Made by a program: the position numbers and the translations under genes | Source of the DNA: an uncultured Clostridia bacterium | GTDB lineage: Bacteria; Bacillota; Clostridia; Saccharofermentanales; Saccharofermentanaceae | Direction of reading: 5' to 3' | NCBI GenBank assembly: GCA_946537885.1 | Contig: CAMNGC010000002.1 | Location: forward strand, 147,376 to 211,375 | DNA: 64,000 nucleotides | In this document: positions 48,582 to 57,881 of the stretch, one piece after another | How positions within the stretch are numbered: the first letter of the stretch is position 1 | How the letters are laid out: each line of letters starts with the position of its first letter | Notes under the pieces: generated by a model | The model's input: only the letters and a program-made list of their open reading frames with translations | The model's database searches: none | Told to the model about the DNA's origin: nothing

Positions 48582-48609
48582 AATAGGCTGTCCGCATGGG
48601 CAGCCTATT
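48582..48609 (+). terminator. Terminator after the 808-residue lipoprotein
   Basis: Perfect 9-bp stem AATAGGCTG/CAGCCTATT with a 10-base loop, 25 bases after the stop codon, continuing into TTATTATG. The T-run is short but the hairpin is strong. Confidence 0.7.
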
Positions 48610-48672
48610 TATTATGGGAACAGAATTGACGAAAGGAAAGCTTTTACTTACAGGTGATGTTTTTCAACCGGG

Positions 48673-48757
48673 GCTTAAGCAACGTGCTTAATGGTTCGCT
48701 TAAAAGCGGCGCTTTTTCAAACAAAGCTTAAACAACATGCTTAAGGGTTCGCTTAAA
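48673..48757. repeat. Two 32-bp direct repeats built on GCTTAA
   Basis: Units at 48673-48704 and 48726-48757 share 29 of 32 bases, and each contains three GCTTAA hexamers. Between them is a short palindrome (AAAAGC-GGC-GCTTTT). The stretch 48557-48897 has no gene; apart from the terminator and these repeats nothing was recognised in it. Confidence 0.6.
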
Positions 48758-48897
48758 CTTGATCACGACAGACCATATGATCGCTACATGTCGCCATATC
48801 ACTATTATCGGCATAAGAGAGGTTCTTCACGGCAGGTCTTAGGACGCTATCCTTTTCGATAAAATACAGTCCGATGTTTTACTCGAAAAACAAATGA

Positions 48898-51800
48898 TCA
48901 GTCGATCCTTACGATAGAATACATTCCACTCTGCAATACAACGCGGCTTCGATCACTTCCAAAGCGGTTTGAATTAACAGATTCGCCATCTGCTCCGAAG
49001 CGTTTCAATGAATCGATGGAATCGCTGCCCAGCCCGTCTATCAGGAACTGCTGCTGCGTATCCGAATGGTTTGCAGCTATAAGATATCTGTAATCATCAG
49101 AGGCTATGAGTGTAACCGTACAATTAGCCGAAAAGGCTTCAGCCGTATCATCTGCAGTCTCATCAGCCGGATCTAAGATCTCGAACATCTGATAATCAGA
49201 CTGATTGCCGATATCAAGTTCACTTATCACATTAAGAGCGACCTCATTGTTGCCATCAGTATAGCTTGCCTGCCCCTCAGGAGCGTACTCCGATGGGGTT
49301 ATATCCAGCATCAGCATACCGGCAAATGCTGACTTGTCATTAAACAGGAGACTGATATAATCTGCCGCACTCATTTGATCATCGAAACTGACTGACAGAG
49401 ATGAAATAAGCTCTGCATTACTTACGCCTCGATTCGCCTGCCTGGGCGCGATCCTTGCAGCATCGGAATAGGCTGTTATTACAGCATCCATAAATGACCG
49501 GGGAACGGCCTCTTCACCATCCTCTGCAGCAGGCGAAGGCACTACTTCTATGCCCATAGAGTGGACATCAGCAGAAGACAGCTGTATCTCGCCGTCGTAC
49601 CTCATACCATCGATAAAAATGACACTATCACGTATATCAACATAATACTCTGACTGGCGGATGATATCGATCACATAATCGACATAAGCTCCGCGCTGCA
49701 TATCATTCTCGAAAGCCCCGTCTTCATCATTGATCTCGATAAAGATATTATCAAATTGCATACCCCAAGGCATCGATGTACCATTCTCGATCCTAACCTT
49801 GCCGTAATCCGAAGCACCGAAGCCACACAGATAATCAATAAGATTGAAGATATCGCTACTTGACGCCCCGGACCCGATAACGAGCCAAGGAGAAGATTCC
49901 GCGTCTCTAACCAACCTGAGAGAGGTCTCCAGCGCTTTACAGCTCTCGATCAATTTACCGTTACGACCTAAAGCAGCGCCGCTGACAGACGCATTGCCGT
50001 AGAACTCCGCACTGCTGAATCCCGAGCTTCCGAAGGCAAGATTATTGAGTCTGATCGCTGTCGGGTTGCTGTCAACAATATCACTTCTGAATGATGTATC
50101 GATATCCGATGATGCATATCGATCCTCGCCCAGATAAACATTGTCGATATAGACCGTTCCCGTACCCTCAAAACCAATATTAAGCCTGATGCCGCTTTCG
50201 GGGATGATTGTATCGGAGAAAACAAATATATCGGAATATCTTTCGAATCTGCTGTCCGGACTGTCTGCGATAAAGCCCTTGTCATTCATCCCTTCACCTG
50301 ACAGCCATACCTTTACCGTCACATCGCTTCCGACCTCCTGCCGAAGTCTCAGTTCAAGACGATAGAAAGTCTCCTTATCGAAAAGCTCATTTCCGGTATC
50401 CGTTATCTCCTGCGAAATAACATGATAGCCTTCTCCTATACCTGTTAGTCCGGCACAATAATTGCCGTATATCCCGCCTTCGGATGTTGCAGTAGACAGA
50501 ACTGTGCCTTCACCGTAGATATCCCAAGTTCCACGGCCTGACGCTGTCAACCACCGGTTGATATCACCCGAACCGATATCTTCGCCATCTTCCTCATTCA
50601 ATTCGATAATCTCACCTTCCGCTTCCTCCACTTCAGGATCGACTATCTCCGCCTCATCAGACTCATCTTCCTCTGATGCGGGCAAAGCAGCAGGAATAGC
50701 CCCCCGGTGCTCAAGAGGATCACTGAAAACACCGACTGTACAGATATCACCGGCTTTAATTACATCCTGTCCGATTATATCCATAACTCTGATACCTGAT
50801 AAGATCTGAACGACATAAAGCCGGCCGGAATTCCTATAGAGAAGCCTTCCGGAAGAGCACCTGAAGATATCCTCGACGGATGTACTCTCACCGGACAAGG
50901 TCTTTATACCACTGCCGTCGGAAGCAATGAGTATAGCCACACGATATGAATTGACCGCGATGATATCATCTCCATATGGAACCGCAGAGATATAGCCGCT
51001 CTCGAGCCCGGTATTCTCGGCTTCCAATATATTCACATCATAGGAACTGCCGTCCTCATTCTCACTTAAGATAGCAATGGAACCATCCTCATATATGATG
51101 TAGAAAGAAGAATCCGTAACCACGATATCTTCTACGACCATTGAAGGAAGACTTAGATCCGGGTAGCTTTTATAGGCAACAAAGTTTACAGTCGAGAATA
51201 GCTTCCCGTCTTCATTTATGAATATAGCCTTTCCCCCTTGACAGGCAGCCGCTACTGCTTTTCCTGATATAGCGGGATTAACAAGCTCGCTGCCCGCAGG
51301 CCCGGCGGATAGGAGTCTCCCGTCATAAAGAAGCGCCGCTACACTGTTACCTGCAGTCAGTATCCTGCCGCCTACCAGCACGGAGTCACTACCGTTCCCC
51401 ATCTCAGGAGCTTCGGAATATAAAGCGAAATTCCTGCCATCCACCGAATAATAAAAGGCGCCGTCGTCTGCTAAGGCATAAACACCGTTAGCATCTGCGT
51501 ATATATCAGAGAAAGTAAGTTCATCGATAACACCACCGTCTTCCTGTCTTCCGGAGATAATATCCGTCAGGAGACGACCGTCTTCGGTAAGGGCATCAAC
51601 AATATTTTCGATAAGAACAGTCTTGACCACATTATCATTCTGCCAAAGGCCGTTCTCATCTTCGATCAGAGTCAGCTGTCCGAAGCTCATATCATCAAAG
51701 CCGGCTACTACACCGGAATAGACACAGGACATCACACCCTGTGGATCCTGTGTCATGACTCTTACGGAACTGCCCGAGGGGATGTCACTGACTGTTCCCG

Positions 51801-52113
51801 AATCAATATAGATACAGCCTGCGTCAGATGAGGATACACTGTATGTGCTGTAATTATTCTCGGCCTCGAAAGATGGATCCGCTACATAATTGGCCGTCGG
51901 AATATAATCGAGATTAACTCCGACCCCGCTGATGTAGTTACCGGTAGTCCCGGAAGACAACTTTACACGAACCAGCTCCGCCCTGTCACTGAAGGCGCCG
52001 AGCATAAAGAGTATGATCGTCGACAGGATTATCAGCGCCATAATGATGCCGAGAACGATAAAAAAACGGCGCTTATGAAGATTCCCGAATCTGAAGCGGT
52101 CAAGCCTATTCAT
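48898..52113 (-). CDS. Large exported protein with carbohydrate-active features
   Basis: A 1071-residue protein anchored by one N-terminal membrane helix (about 17-40), the rest outside. Residues about 90-470 look like a beta-propeller (repeats such as GVYALADDGAFYYSVDGRNFALY). An acidic linker near 480-510 is followed by a CBM-like jelly roll (FYRLELRLRQEVGSDVTVKV, GTVYIDNVYLG, about 520-660). Residues 740-860 resemble the GH51/GH39-type barrel: LIDYLCGFGASDYGKVRIENG then FIEINDE where active enzymes have an EIGNE-like motif. It is probably a degenerate glycosidase or glycan-binding surface protein. Overlaps the CPBP gene by 8 bases. Confidence 0.7.
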   Translation of the reverse strand: MNRLDRFRFGNLHKRRFFIVLGIIMALIILSTIILFMLGAFSDRAELVRVKLSSGTTGNYISGVGVNLDYIPTANYVADPSFEAENNYSTYSVSSSDAGCIYIDSGTVSDIPSGSSVRVMTQDPQGVMSCVYSGVVAGFDDMSFGQLTLIEDENGLWQNDNVVKTVLIENIVDALTEDGRLLTDIISGRQEDGGVIDELTFSDIYADANGVYALADDGAFYYSVDGRNFALYSEAPEMGNGSDSVLVGGRILTAGNSVAALLYDGRLLSAGPAGSELVNPAISGKAVAAACQGGKAIFINEDGKLFSTVNFVAYKSYPDLSLPSMVVEDIVVTDSSFYIIYEDGSIAILSENEDGSSYDVNILEAENTGLESGYISAVPYGDDIIAVNSYRVAILIASDGSGIKTLSGESTSVEDIFRCSSGRLLYRNSGRLYVVQILSGIRVMDIIGQDVIKAGDICTVGVFSDPLEHRGAIPAALPASEEDESDEAEIVDPEVEEAEGEIIELNEEDGEDIGSGDINRWLTASGRGTWDIYGEGTVLSTATSEGGIYGNYCAGLTGIGEGYHVISQEITDTGNELFDKETFYRLELRLRQEVGSDVTVKVWLSGEGMNDKGFIADSPDSRFERYSDIFVFSDTIIPESGIRLNIGFEGTGTVYIDNVYLGEDRYASSDIDTSFRSDIVDSNPTAIRLNNLAFGSSGFSSAEFYGNASVSGAALGRNGKLIESCKALETSLRLVRDAESSPWLVIGSGASSSDIFNLIDYLCGFGASDYGKVRIENGTSMPWGMQFDNIFIEINDEDGAFENDMQRGAYVDYVIDIIRQSEYYVDIRDSVIFIDGMRYDGEIQLSSADVHSMGIEVVPSPAAEDGEEAVPRSFMDAVITAYSDAARIAPRQANRGVSNAELISSLSVSFDDQMSAADYISLLFNDKSAFAGMLMLDITPSEYAPEGQASYTDGNNEVALNVISELDIGNQSDYQMFEILDPADETADDTAEAFSANCTVTLIASDDYRYLIAANHSDTQQQFLIDGLGSDSIDSLKRFGADGESVNSNRFGSDRSRVVLQSGMYSIVRID

Positions 52114-53128
52114 CGGAATCCTCCTTCATATCATATTCATCCTCATCATAAAGAGCGAAAAATCCGATTCTCCTGCGCGGAACAGGTGACCTTTGAGGCT
52201 CATAATAGTCCCGGCTCTCGACCGCTTGCGAGATCGGCTTATCAGCGGCAACATCTGCCGACTGCTTCTTTGATCTGCCCATGCCGTGCCGCGACATAAG
52301 AAAGCTGAAGGCAATAAACAAGGGAATGATCGACGCCATCTCGACCATAAATACCGCGCCGAAGATATTATCCATCGCCCCATCGCTCACCTTGCCCACG
52401 GCGCCACTGTCGAGAAGCGTATAAAGTGCTGCCCCGAAGAAATTAAAGACTGCATGCACGAGATAGGATGCATAGATACTACCGCAGATCCAGTAAACTG
52501 CACCAAGAACGATCCCGCAGATCAAAGCATAGCCGATCTGAACAGAAACACCATGAAGCAGGCCGAAGATTATAGCCGACATAAGAATGGCAATACGAGG
52601 TCTTGTCACCTTTGCAAACGCCTCCAGAACCACTCCCCTGAACATAAGCTCTTCCGCCAAGGGGATTATAAGGAAGGACACAAAGAAATAGAGCCAATGA
52701 TCCCAATTGGGTATCCGGTCCGGGGTTTCTGCCGCTCCCCTCTCCATTGAATCATTATACTCATTTACAGCTTCGTTTACTGTCGAATTAATAGATGCAA
52801 TGGCATCAGCTGCCACCAGATAGAGCGTTGTCAGCCCCAGCAGACCCATGGCAATAATAACCAGCCAGAATACATCAAAACCTGAGAGCGCTTGCCGCTT
52901 GAGCCTATTCGCGGGGCGGCTGTCTACAAGATTTGTCTTATATATAGCGAAAATAAACATCGCGATCATGGCAAAGGCATATAGCGTCAGGTAAAGCCCT
53001 TCATATACATCAAGATCGTGTCGGGCGAAGATCATAATAAAACCTGCGACAAGAGAGGCCGCAGCCATAATAAAGAGAGCTATGGCGCTCTTGCCGAGAG
53101 CTGCAAGCCACTTGACTCCGGTCTTCAT
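52106..53128 (-). CDS. CPBP-family intramembrane endopeptidase
   Basis: A 340-residue membrane protein with about eight helices and the CAAX-protease/bacteriocin-processing (Abi) signature: PLAEELMFRGVVLEAF (EExxxR motif) and AIIFGLLHG. These are intramembrane glutamate proteases or protease-like proteins, involved in bacteriocin immunity, signalling or processing of exported proteins. The C-terminal tail is cytoplasmic and Arg-rich. Coupled to the large exported protein downstream, which could be a substrate; this is inference from overlap only. Confidence 0.9.
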   Translation of the reverse strand: MKTGVKWLAALGKSAIALFIMAAASLVAGFIMIFARHDLDVYEGLYLTLYAFAMIAMFIFAIYKTNLVDSRPANRLKRQALSGFDVFWLVIIAMGLLGLTTLYLVAADAIASINSTVNEAVNEYNDSMERGAAETPDRIPNWDHWLYFFVSFLIIPLAEELMFRGVVLEAFAKVTRPRIAILMSAIIFGLLHGVSVQIGYALICGIVLGAVYWICGSIYASYLVHAVFNFFGAALYTLLDSGAVGKVSDGAMDNIFGAVFMVEMASIIPLFIAFSFLMSRHGMGRSKKQSADVAADKPISQAVESRDYYEPQRSPVPRRRIGFFALYDEDEYDMKEDSDE

Positions 53129-53550
53129 TACATTTCCCCGTTACTGCCCGGATTAACTCCGCGCCTTGCCTGCTTGTCGGGAACAGACGAGCTGTAATAT
53201 CTTCTCATAAAACAGGTAAAAGCGAGCTCGAGCTCACCGGGATCCTTAATGGAATAGAAATACTGATCACCCTTGGCGGCAAATTCCGTACGCATGATGA
53301 CCAGCTCCGGACTCTCATGATTGCCGTCGTCCGGAACATAATTATACATAACAACATACTCTCGCTTATTCAAAACGAAAGTATCTACTATGGAAAGGAA
53401 ATATTCTTTTCCGTTAGAGGCGTCTCTTATGACGACAAGTTCATCCTTATCATCTTTGATCAGATCAGAAGGAGCCCTGAACTTACTGTCATTAGCCCTG
53501 CCTGTTCTGCCGATCTTCTTCTTATTATTCTTCTGATTCGTCTTCATCAT
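53128..53550 (-). CDS. DUF1292-like protein with basic N-terminus
   Basis: About 141 residues. The first 25 are Lys/Asn-rich (KTNQKNNKKKIGRTGR), then a DUF1292-like beta domain (ELVVIRDASNGKEYFLSIVDTFVLNKREYVVMY, later PELVIMRTEF). The frame runs back to 53661 inside the preceding DUF1292 gene, but the methionines at 53550 and 53547 near its end are more likely starts. It is followed directly by the CPBP gene (TAATG overlap). Function unknown. It looks like a duplicated and extended copy of the neighbour. Confidence 0.65.
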   Translation of the reverse strand: MMKTNQKNNKKKIGRTGRANDSKFRAPSDLIKDDKDELVVIRDASNGKEYFLSIVDTFVLNKREYVVMYNYVPDDGNHESPELVIMRTEFAAKGDQYFYSIKDPGELELAFTCFMRRYYSSSVPDKQARRGVNPGSNGEM

Positions 53551-53818
53551 CGATATACTCGTCACAGAGTTCTTCGTAATAATCGTATATCTCATCTTCG
53601 TCAGACTCGTCAATGGTCTGGAGAGAGATCGAACCGTCGGGATTATCGATCCTCTCAGCAATTACCATCTCATCCTCATCATCCATTGTCAGAAGTACGC
53701 AATACTGCTTTTCTTTATATTCAAATCCGTCGATGACCGCCATCTCGAACTCTTCGCCGGTCTCCTCGTCAACGAGCTTTATGATATTGCTCTCATTCTC
53801 AGAACTGTTCTCAGCCAT
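53525..53818 (-). CDS. DUF1292 family protein (YrzB-like)
   Basis: A 97-residue acidic protein: LVDEETGEEFEMAVIDGFEYKEKQYCVLL, followed by MVIAERIDNPDG and a very acidic tail. This is the classic DUF1292 pattern, usually found in Firmicutes next to ruvX and ireB, as here. Function unknown. The ATG lies 51 bp after ruvX. Confidence 0.88.
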   Translation of the reverse strand: MAENSSENESNIIKLVDEETGEEFEMAVIDGFEYKEKQYCVLLTMDDEDEMVIAERIDNPDGSISLQTIDESDEDEIYDYYEELCDEYIDDEDESEE

Positions 53819-53869
53819 GTGTGGATTACCTCCGAAAACTGTATTTGATCAATTATAACATATCAGCCC

Positions 53870-54295
53870 TTATCTTTGCTGTTCCAGATACTCTCTTACG
53901 ATAATTGCCGCAGCTTCCTGATCTATTACCTTCTTTTGCTTTTTTGCCTTGATATTCTGCTCATGAAGATATCTGGAAGCAATAACCGTAGTATAACGCT
54001 CATCCTTCAAGACAGGTGCTATTCCGGTAAGCTCCTCCAGCTTCTTTCCGAATGCATTTGCCTTGACTTCGGTCTCTGACTGACCGCCGTCAGTTCTTCT
54101 TGGCTTTCCGAGGACAATAACGCCCACATTCTTTTCCTTTACGATCTCAGCGATCCTGTTAAGCGCCCATTCATCATCCTCGCCATTCCAGTTAACGGTC
54201 TCATAGCCTGAGGCTGTTATCCTCAGTTCATCCGATAAGGCTATGCCTATATGCCTGCTGCCGTAATCTATACCCATTACTCTGCTCATTGCCAT
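53870..54295 (-). CDS. ruvX: Putative Holliday junction resolvase RuvX
   Basis: YqgF/RuvX, 141 residues, RNase H-like fold. Catalytic acidic residues are in VMGIDYGSRHIGIA (Asp10) and the C-terminal VIDQEAAAIIVREYLEQ, with VIVLGKPRRTDGG in the middle. Members resolve Holliday junctions or process 16S rRNA. The AAGGAG box is 13 bases before the first ATG and 19 before the second, so the first is favoured. It lies in the ireB-ruvX-DUF1292 order common in Firmicutes. Confidence 0.93.
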   Translation of the reverse strand: MAMSRVMGIDYGSRHIGIALSDELRITASGYETVNWNGEDDEWALNRIAEIVKEKNVGVIVLGKPRRTDGGQSETEVKANAFGKKLEELTGIAPVLKDERYTTVIASRYLHEQNIKAKKQKKVIDQEAAAIIVREYLEQQR

Positions 54296-54317
54296 AGTCT
54301 GTAAACTTCTCCTTGAT

Positions 54318-54348
54318 AAAAACGAGACGGCAGCCGAATAGCTGCCGC
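54318..54348 (-). terminator. Terminator after ireB
   Basis: Minus-strand hairpin CGGCAGC-6-GCTGCCG followed by TCTCGTTTTTA. It separates ireB from ruvX, so ruvX may have read-through expression or its own promoter. Confidence 0.75.
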
Positions 54349-54381
54349 CTTAGGTTCGACGTCAATATGATATCACAGATA

Positions 54382-54639
54382 TCACAGCTTGCTGCAATAC
54401 TCCGAGATAATAACCTCAAGCAATTCGTCACGATCGATCCTCTTGATAACTCCTCTGGCACCCTTATAACTTGTAATATAGGTCGGATCTCCGGAGATAA
54501 AATAACCAACGAGCTGATTAATGGGATTGTAGCCCTTCTCCTTAAGAGCCGCGAGAACATAAGTCATAAGCTCTCTTACATTTGCTGACTTATCCGCCGA
54601 GAAATTAAATCTGGTTGTCTCTGAATCCAATTGATCCAC
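54382..54639 (-). CDS. ireB: IreB-family regulatory phosphoprotein
   Basis: An 85-residue member of the IreB (DUF965, YrzL) family: TTRFNFSADKSANVRELM, then KEKGYNPINQLVGYFISGDPTYITSYKGARGVIKR. In Enterococcus IreB is phosphorylated by the IreK kinase and controls cephalosporin resistance. The N-terminal TTRF pair aligns with the phosphorylated Thr region. The first codon is GTG directly against the AGGGGG box, so a TTG at 54630, nine bases after it, may be the real start. Kinase and phosphatase partners are not in the window apart from the PPM gene at 1.9 kb. Confidence 0.92.
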   Translation of the reverse strand: MDQLDSETTRFNFSADKSANVRELMTYVLAALKEKGYNPINQLVGYFISGDPTYITSYKGARGVIKRIDRDELLEVIISEYCSKL

Positions 54640-54697
54640 CCCCTATTCCTTTCTTTATTAATTCTATCACATTTTTCTGATAAATATAGTCTTTATC

Positions 54698-54734
54698 AAA
54701 AAAGAATGTAATTTACGGGAGCCGTAAATTACAT
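54698..54734 (-). terminator. Strong terminator after mtaB
   Basis: A perfect 13-bp stem (arms 54706-54718 and 54722-54734) with a 3-base loop, followed on the minus strand by TCTTTTTTG. The arm touches the mtaB stop codon. Confidence 0.9.
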
Positions 54735-56056
54735 CAGCCGATAACCATATTTCCTTCGCAGTATTTTATCTCTATCTCAACGATCCTGCCCTTAAAGGAT
54801 GCAGGATCCGCTGCATCATCGATCAAGACCTCAGCCTTAACATACTCAGGCGTATAGCCCGTGTAATATATCCTGCCGTCTTTATCTTTCTTCATAGTCT
54901 CAAGAAGAACTTTGGTCTTCTTACCTGTAAAGCTCTGTGCGAAAAGCTTCTCCGCCTCATCCGACCATGAGATCAGTTCTTTTGCGCGTTCTTTTCCAAG
55001 CCCTGCAGGAAGCTGCTCCATTTTAGCAGCAACAGTCCCTTCCCTTACCGAATAAGGGAAAACATGTATCTTATTAAATCCCGCGCGGGCCACAAAATCC
55101 TTGGTTGCATTAAACTCCTCATCTGTCTCACCCGGAAAGCCGCAGATAATATCAGTTGTGAGAGACATGCTCTCGAAATGCTCCCTTAAAAGCTTAACAC
55201 GCTCGAGATACTGCTCGGTATTATAATGGCGTCCCATACGCTTAAGAACACTGTCACAACCGCTTTGAAGAGACAGATGGAAATGAGGACACAGATGTTC
55301 TATATCAGAAAGCCCTTCGATAAACTCTTTTGTCATGGACATAGGTTCCATGGAACCCAGCCGGATCCTCTCTATACCGGGGATGGAATCGATCCTTTTA
55401 ATGACACGAAGCATGGCTGATATATCTTCTCCCCTGTCCTTACCATAAGAACAGAGGTGGATACCTGAGATTATAATCTCCTTAAAGCCCTTTTCGACGA
55501 GAAACACAGCTTCTTTGATAATGCTCTCCTCTTCGCGGCTGGCAACCCTGCCACGGGCAAACGGAATGATGCAATAGGTGCAGAACATATTGCAGCCGTC
55601 CTCTATCTTCATGAAGGCACGAGTGCCCTCCGGAGATAAGACGCTTCCAAAGTCGTGGTAGACATCTGAACGGCTGACTTCGGGACGCATGTGCATGGAA
55701 CAATGAGTCAAGGCACTAAGACTCTTTTCTGCCACGAAGCTCTCGACCTTCTCAACAAGTATATTCTTGTCTCGCGTTCCGCAGATTATATCAGCGTCGA
55801 TCATGCCGCCGGTCATCTCAGCCGCACAGCCCATGGCGCATACAACGGTATCCGGGTTGAGCCTTGCCATCTTACGGAGCATCTGGCGTGACTTACGATC
55901 CGCTTCGCCGGTTACCGTGCAGGTGTTTACTATGCAGACATCGGCTTCCTCGGGGGACTTCGCTATCTCGTGCCCCTTTTCGATAAACATCTCCCTTACG
56001 GCATCGGTCTCGTACTGGTTTACTCTGCAACCTAATGTGAAAAAATATACTTTCAT
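54734..56056 (-). CDS. mtaB: tRNA t6A37 methylthiotransferase MtaB
   Basis: A 440-residue radical SAM enzyme that converts t6A to ms2t6A at tRNA position 37. The N-terminal UPF0004 domain holds three cluster cysteines (FTLGCRVNQYE, VNTCTVTGEADRKSRQ, AMGCAAEM). The radical SAM motif is CNMFCTYCIIPFARG, followed by a TRAM domain near 375-440. TLGCRVNQYE and CTVTGEADRKSRQ favour MtaB over MiaB. Located between ireB and aspS. Confidence 0.94.
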   Translation of the reverse strand: MKVYFFTLGCRVNQYETDAVREMFIEKGHEIAKSPEEADVCIVNTCTVTGEADRKSRQMLRKMARLNPDTVVCAMGCAAEMTGGMIDADIICGTRDKNILVEKVESFVAEKSLSALTHCSMHMRPEVSRSDVYHDFGSVLSPEGTRAFMKIEDGCNMFCTYCIIPFARGRVASREEESIIKEAVFLVEKGFKEIIISGIHLCSYGKDRGEDISAMLRVIKRIDSIPGIERIRLGSMEPMSMTKEFIEGLSDIEHLCPHFHLSLQSGCDSVLKRMGRHYNTEQYLERVKLLREHFESMSLTTDIICGFPGETDEEFNATKDFVARAGFNKIHVFPYSVREGTVAAKMEQLPAGLGKERAKELISWSDEAEKLFAQSFTGKKTKVLLETMKKDKDGRIYYTGYTPEYVKAEVLIDDAADPASFKGRIVEIEIKYCEGNMVIG

Positions 56057-56074
56057 TCTGTCCTTATAAGAAAT

Positions 56075-56098
56075 GCGGGCGCCGAGATCGACGCCCGC
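56075..56098 (-). terminator. Hairpin after aspS
   Basis: A 7-bp GC-rich stem GCGGGCG/CGCCCGC with a 10-base loop, 10 bases after the aspS stop, followed by ATTTCTTAT rather than a clean T-run. Confidence 0.6.
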
Positions 56099-56107
56099 CT
56101 GAATACT

Positions 56108-57859
56108 TTACTGTCTGACCTTGATGTGAACTTCGCGCAGTTGCTGCTCGGTAACATCACCGGGGGCGCCACAGAGAAGATCCTGTGCATTTCCGTTCAT
56201 AGGGAAAGCAATTACTTCACGGATACTTTCCTCGTTCTTCAGGAGCATGATCATGCGGTCAACACCGGGAGCCATGCCTGCATGAGGCGGAGCACCGAAC
56301 TGGAAGGCGCTGTAGAGCGCTCCGAACTTGTTCTTAAGATCCTCTTCTGTATAGCCTGCGATCTCGAAAGCCTTCTTCATGATCCTCATATCGTGGTTAC
56401 GAACAGCGCCACTGCTCAATTCTACGCCGTTGCAGACGATATCATACTGGTAAGCCAGGATATCCTCGGGCTTCTTGTTCTCAAGTGCTTCAAGTCCGCC
56501 CTGAGGCATGGAGAAAGGATTATGAGTAAAGATATACTGCTTGAGCTCCTTGTCATACTCGTACATGGGGAAATCGTTTACATAGCAGAAACGGTAAGCA
56601 TTCTTCTCGATAAGATCGAGTCTTGCACCGAGTTCGTTTCTGATCTGACCTGCGAAGATGTTGGCGCGGGCCTCTACATCAGCGATAAAGAAGATCGTAT
56701 CGCCGGCGGCAAGTCCTGCCAGATCACGGATCTCTGTCTTCATATCATCGGGGATAAACTTGTCGATAGGGCCCTTGTAGCTCATATCCTCAAGGACTTC
56801 AAGGTAGCCTAAGCCGCCCATGCCGATCTCCTGAGCGAACTTCAGGAGCTTCTCGTGCTGACCCTTACTGAGCTTAGCATGAACATTGATGGCACGTACA
56901 GTCTTACCGACAAAGGGCTTAAATGTGCAGCGCTGGAAGAAATCCGTTACATCGATGATCCTCAAAGGGTTACGAAGATCCGGCTTGTCGGATCCGAACT
57001 CGAGCATCGCCTGCTTATAGCTTATGATGGGATAAGGAGCTTCCGTAACAGCTGCGCCCTCAGGAGCAAATTTCTTAAATACTGCAGTAAGTATCTCTTC
57101 ACCTGCAGCGAAAACATCCTCCTGTGTGGCAAAGCTCATCTCAAAATCCAACTGATAGAACTCTCCCGGAGATCTGTCAGCTCTTGCATCCTCGTCACGG
57201 AAGCAGGGCGCGATCTGGAAATACTTATCGAAGCCTGATACCATCAGGAGCTGCTTGAACTGCTGAGGGGCCTGAGGAAGAGCATAGAACTTGCCCTTAT
57301 ACTTACGGGAAGGCACGATATAGTCACGTGCGCCCTCAGGACTTGATGATGTAAGGATAGGTGTCTGGATCTCGAGAAATCCCATCTCGGTCATCTTCTG
57401 TCTGATAAAAGAAATAACATTGGATCTGAATATGATGTTATCCTTAACCTTTCTGTTACGAAGATCGAGATATCTGTACTTAAGTCTTACATCCTCGCGG
57501 ATCTCCTTTGATGTCATTATCTCGAAAGGAAGCTGGCTATACACCTTGCCGAGAACCTGAACGCTGTGAGCGTCAAGTTCGATAGTACCTGTCTCGATCT
57601 TAGGATTATATGTCTCCTCATCTCTGTGGTCGATAACACCCTCTACAGAGATACAATCTTCCTTAACTAATCCGTCAAGAAGACTCGTATCGCGCATTAC
57701 TACCTGAAGAACACCATACATGTCTCTCAGGTCAATAAATGATACGCCGCCGTGATCTCTGATATTCTCGATCCAGCCTGCGGCTCTGATATGCTTACCT
57801 ACATCGCCCTCACCGATCTGATTGATCACCTTGTCGCGATAAATGTTTGCTGTGTTCAT
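56108..57859 (-). CDS. aspS: Aspartyl-tRNA synthetase
   Basis: Bacterial-type class II AspRS of 583 residues. An N-terminal OB fold (RAAGWIENIRDHGGVSFIDLRD) reads the anticodon; motif 2 is in FRDEDARADRSPGEFYQLDFE; the bacterial GAD insertion lies between about 290 and 410; motif 3 is GMAPGVDRMIML near 540. Whether it also charges tRNA-Asn cannot be told from sequence alone, but no AsnRS was seen in the window. The ATG follows AAGGAGG. Expression is controlled by an upstream T-box. Confidence 0.96.
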   Translation of the reverse strand: MNTANIYRDKVINQIGEGDVGKHIRAAGWIENIRDHGGVSFIDLRDMYGVLQVVMRDTSLLDGLVKEDCISVEGVIDHRDEETYNPKIETGTIELDAHSVQVLGKVYSQLPFEIMTSKEIREDVRLKYRYLDLRNRKVKDNIIFRSNVISFIRQKMTEMGFLEIQTPILTSSSPEGARDYIVPSRKYKGKFYALPQAPQQFKQLLMVSGFDKYFQIAPCFRDEDARADRSPGEFYQLDFEMSFATQEDVFAAGEEILTAVFKKFAPEGAAVTEAPYPIISYKQAMLEFGSDKPDLRNPLRIIDVTDFFQRCTFKPFVGKTVRAINVHAKLSKGQHEKLLKFAQEIGMGGLGYLEVLEDMSYKGPIDKFIPDDMKTEIRDLAGLAAGDTIFFIADVEARANIFAGQIRNELGARLDLIEKNAYRFCYVNDFPMYEYDKELKQYIFTHNPFSMPQGGLEALENKKPEDILAYQYDIVCNGVELSSGAVRNHDMRIMKKAFEIAGYTEEDLKNKFGALYSAFQFGAPPHAGMAPGVDRMIMLLKNEESIREVIAFPMNGNAQDLLCGAPGDVTEQQLREVHIKVRQ

Positions 57860-57881
57860 TTTGATCCTCCTTCAAGTCAAT

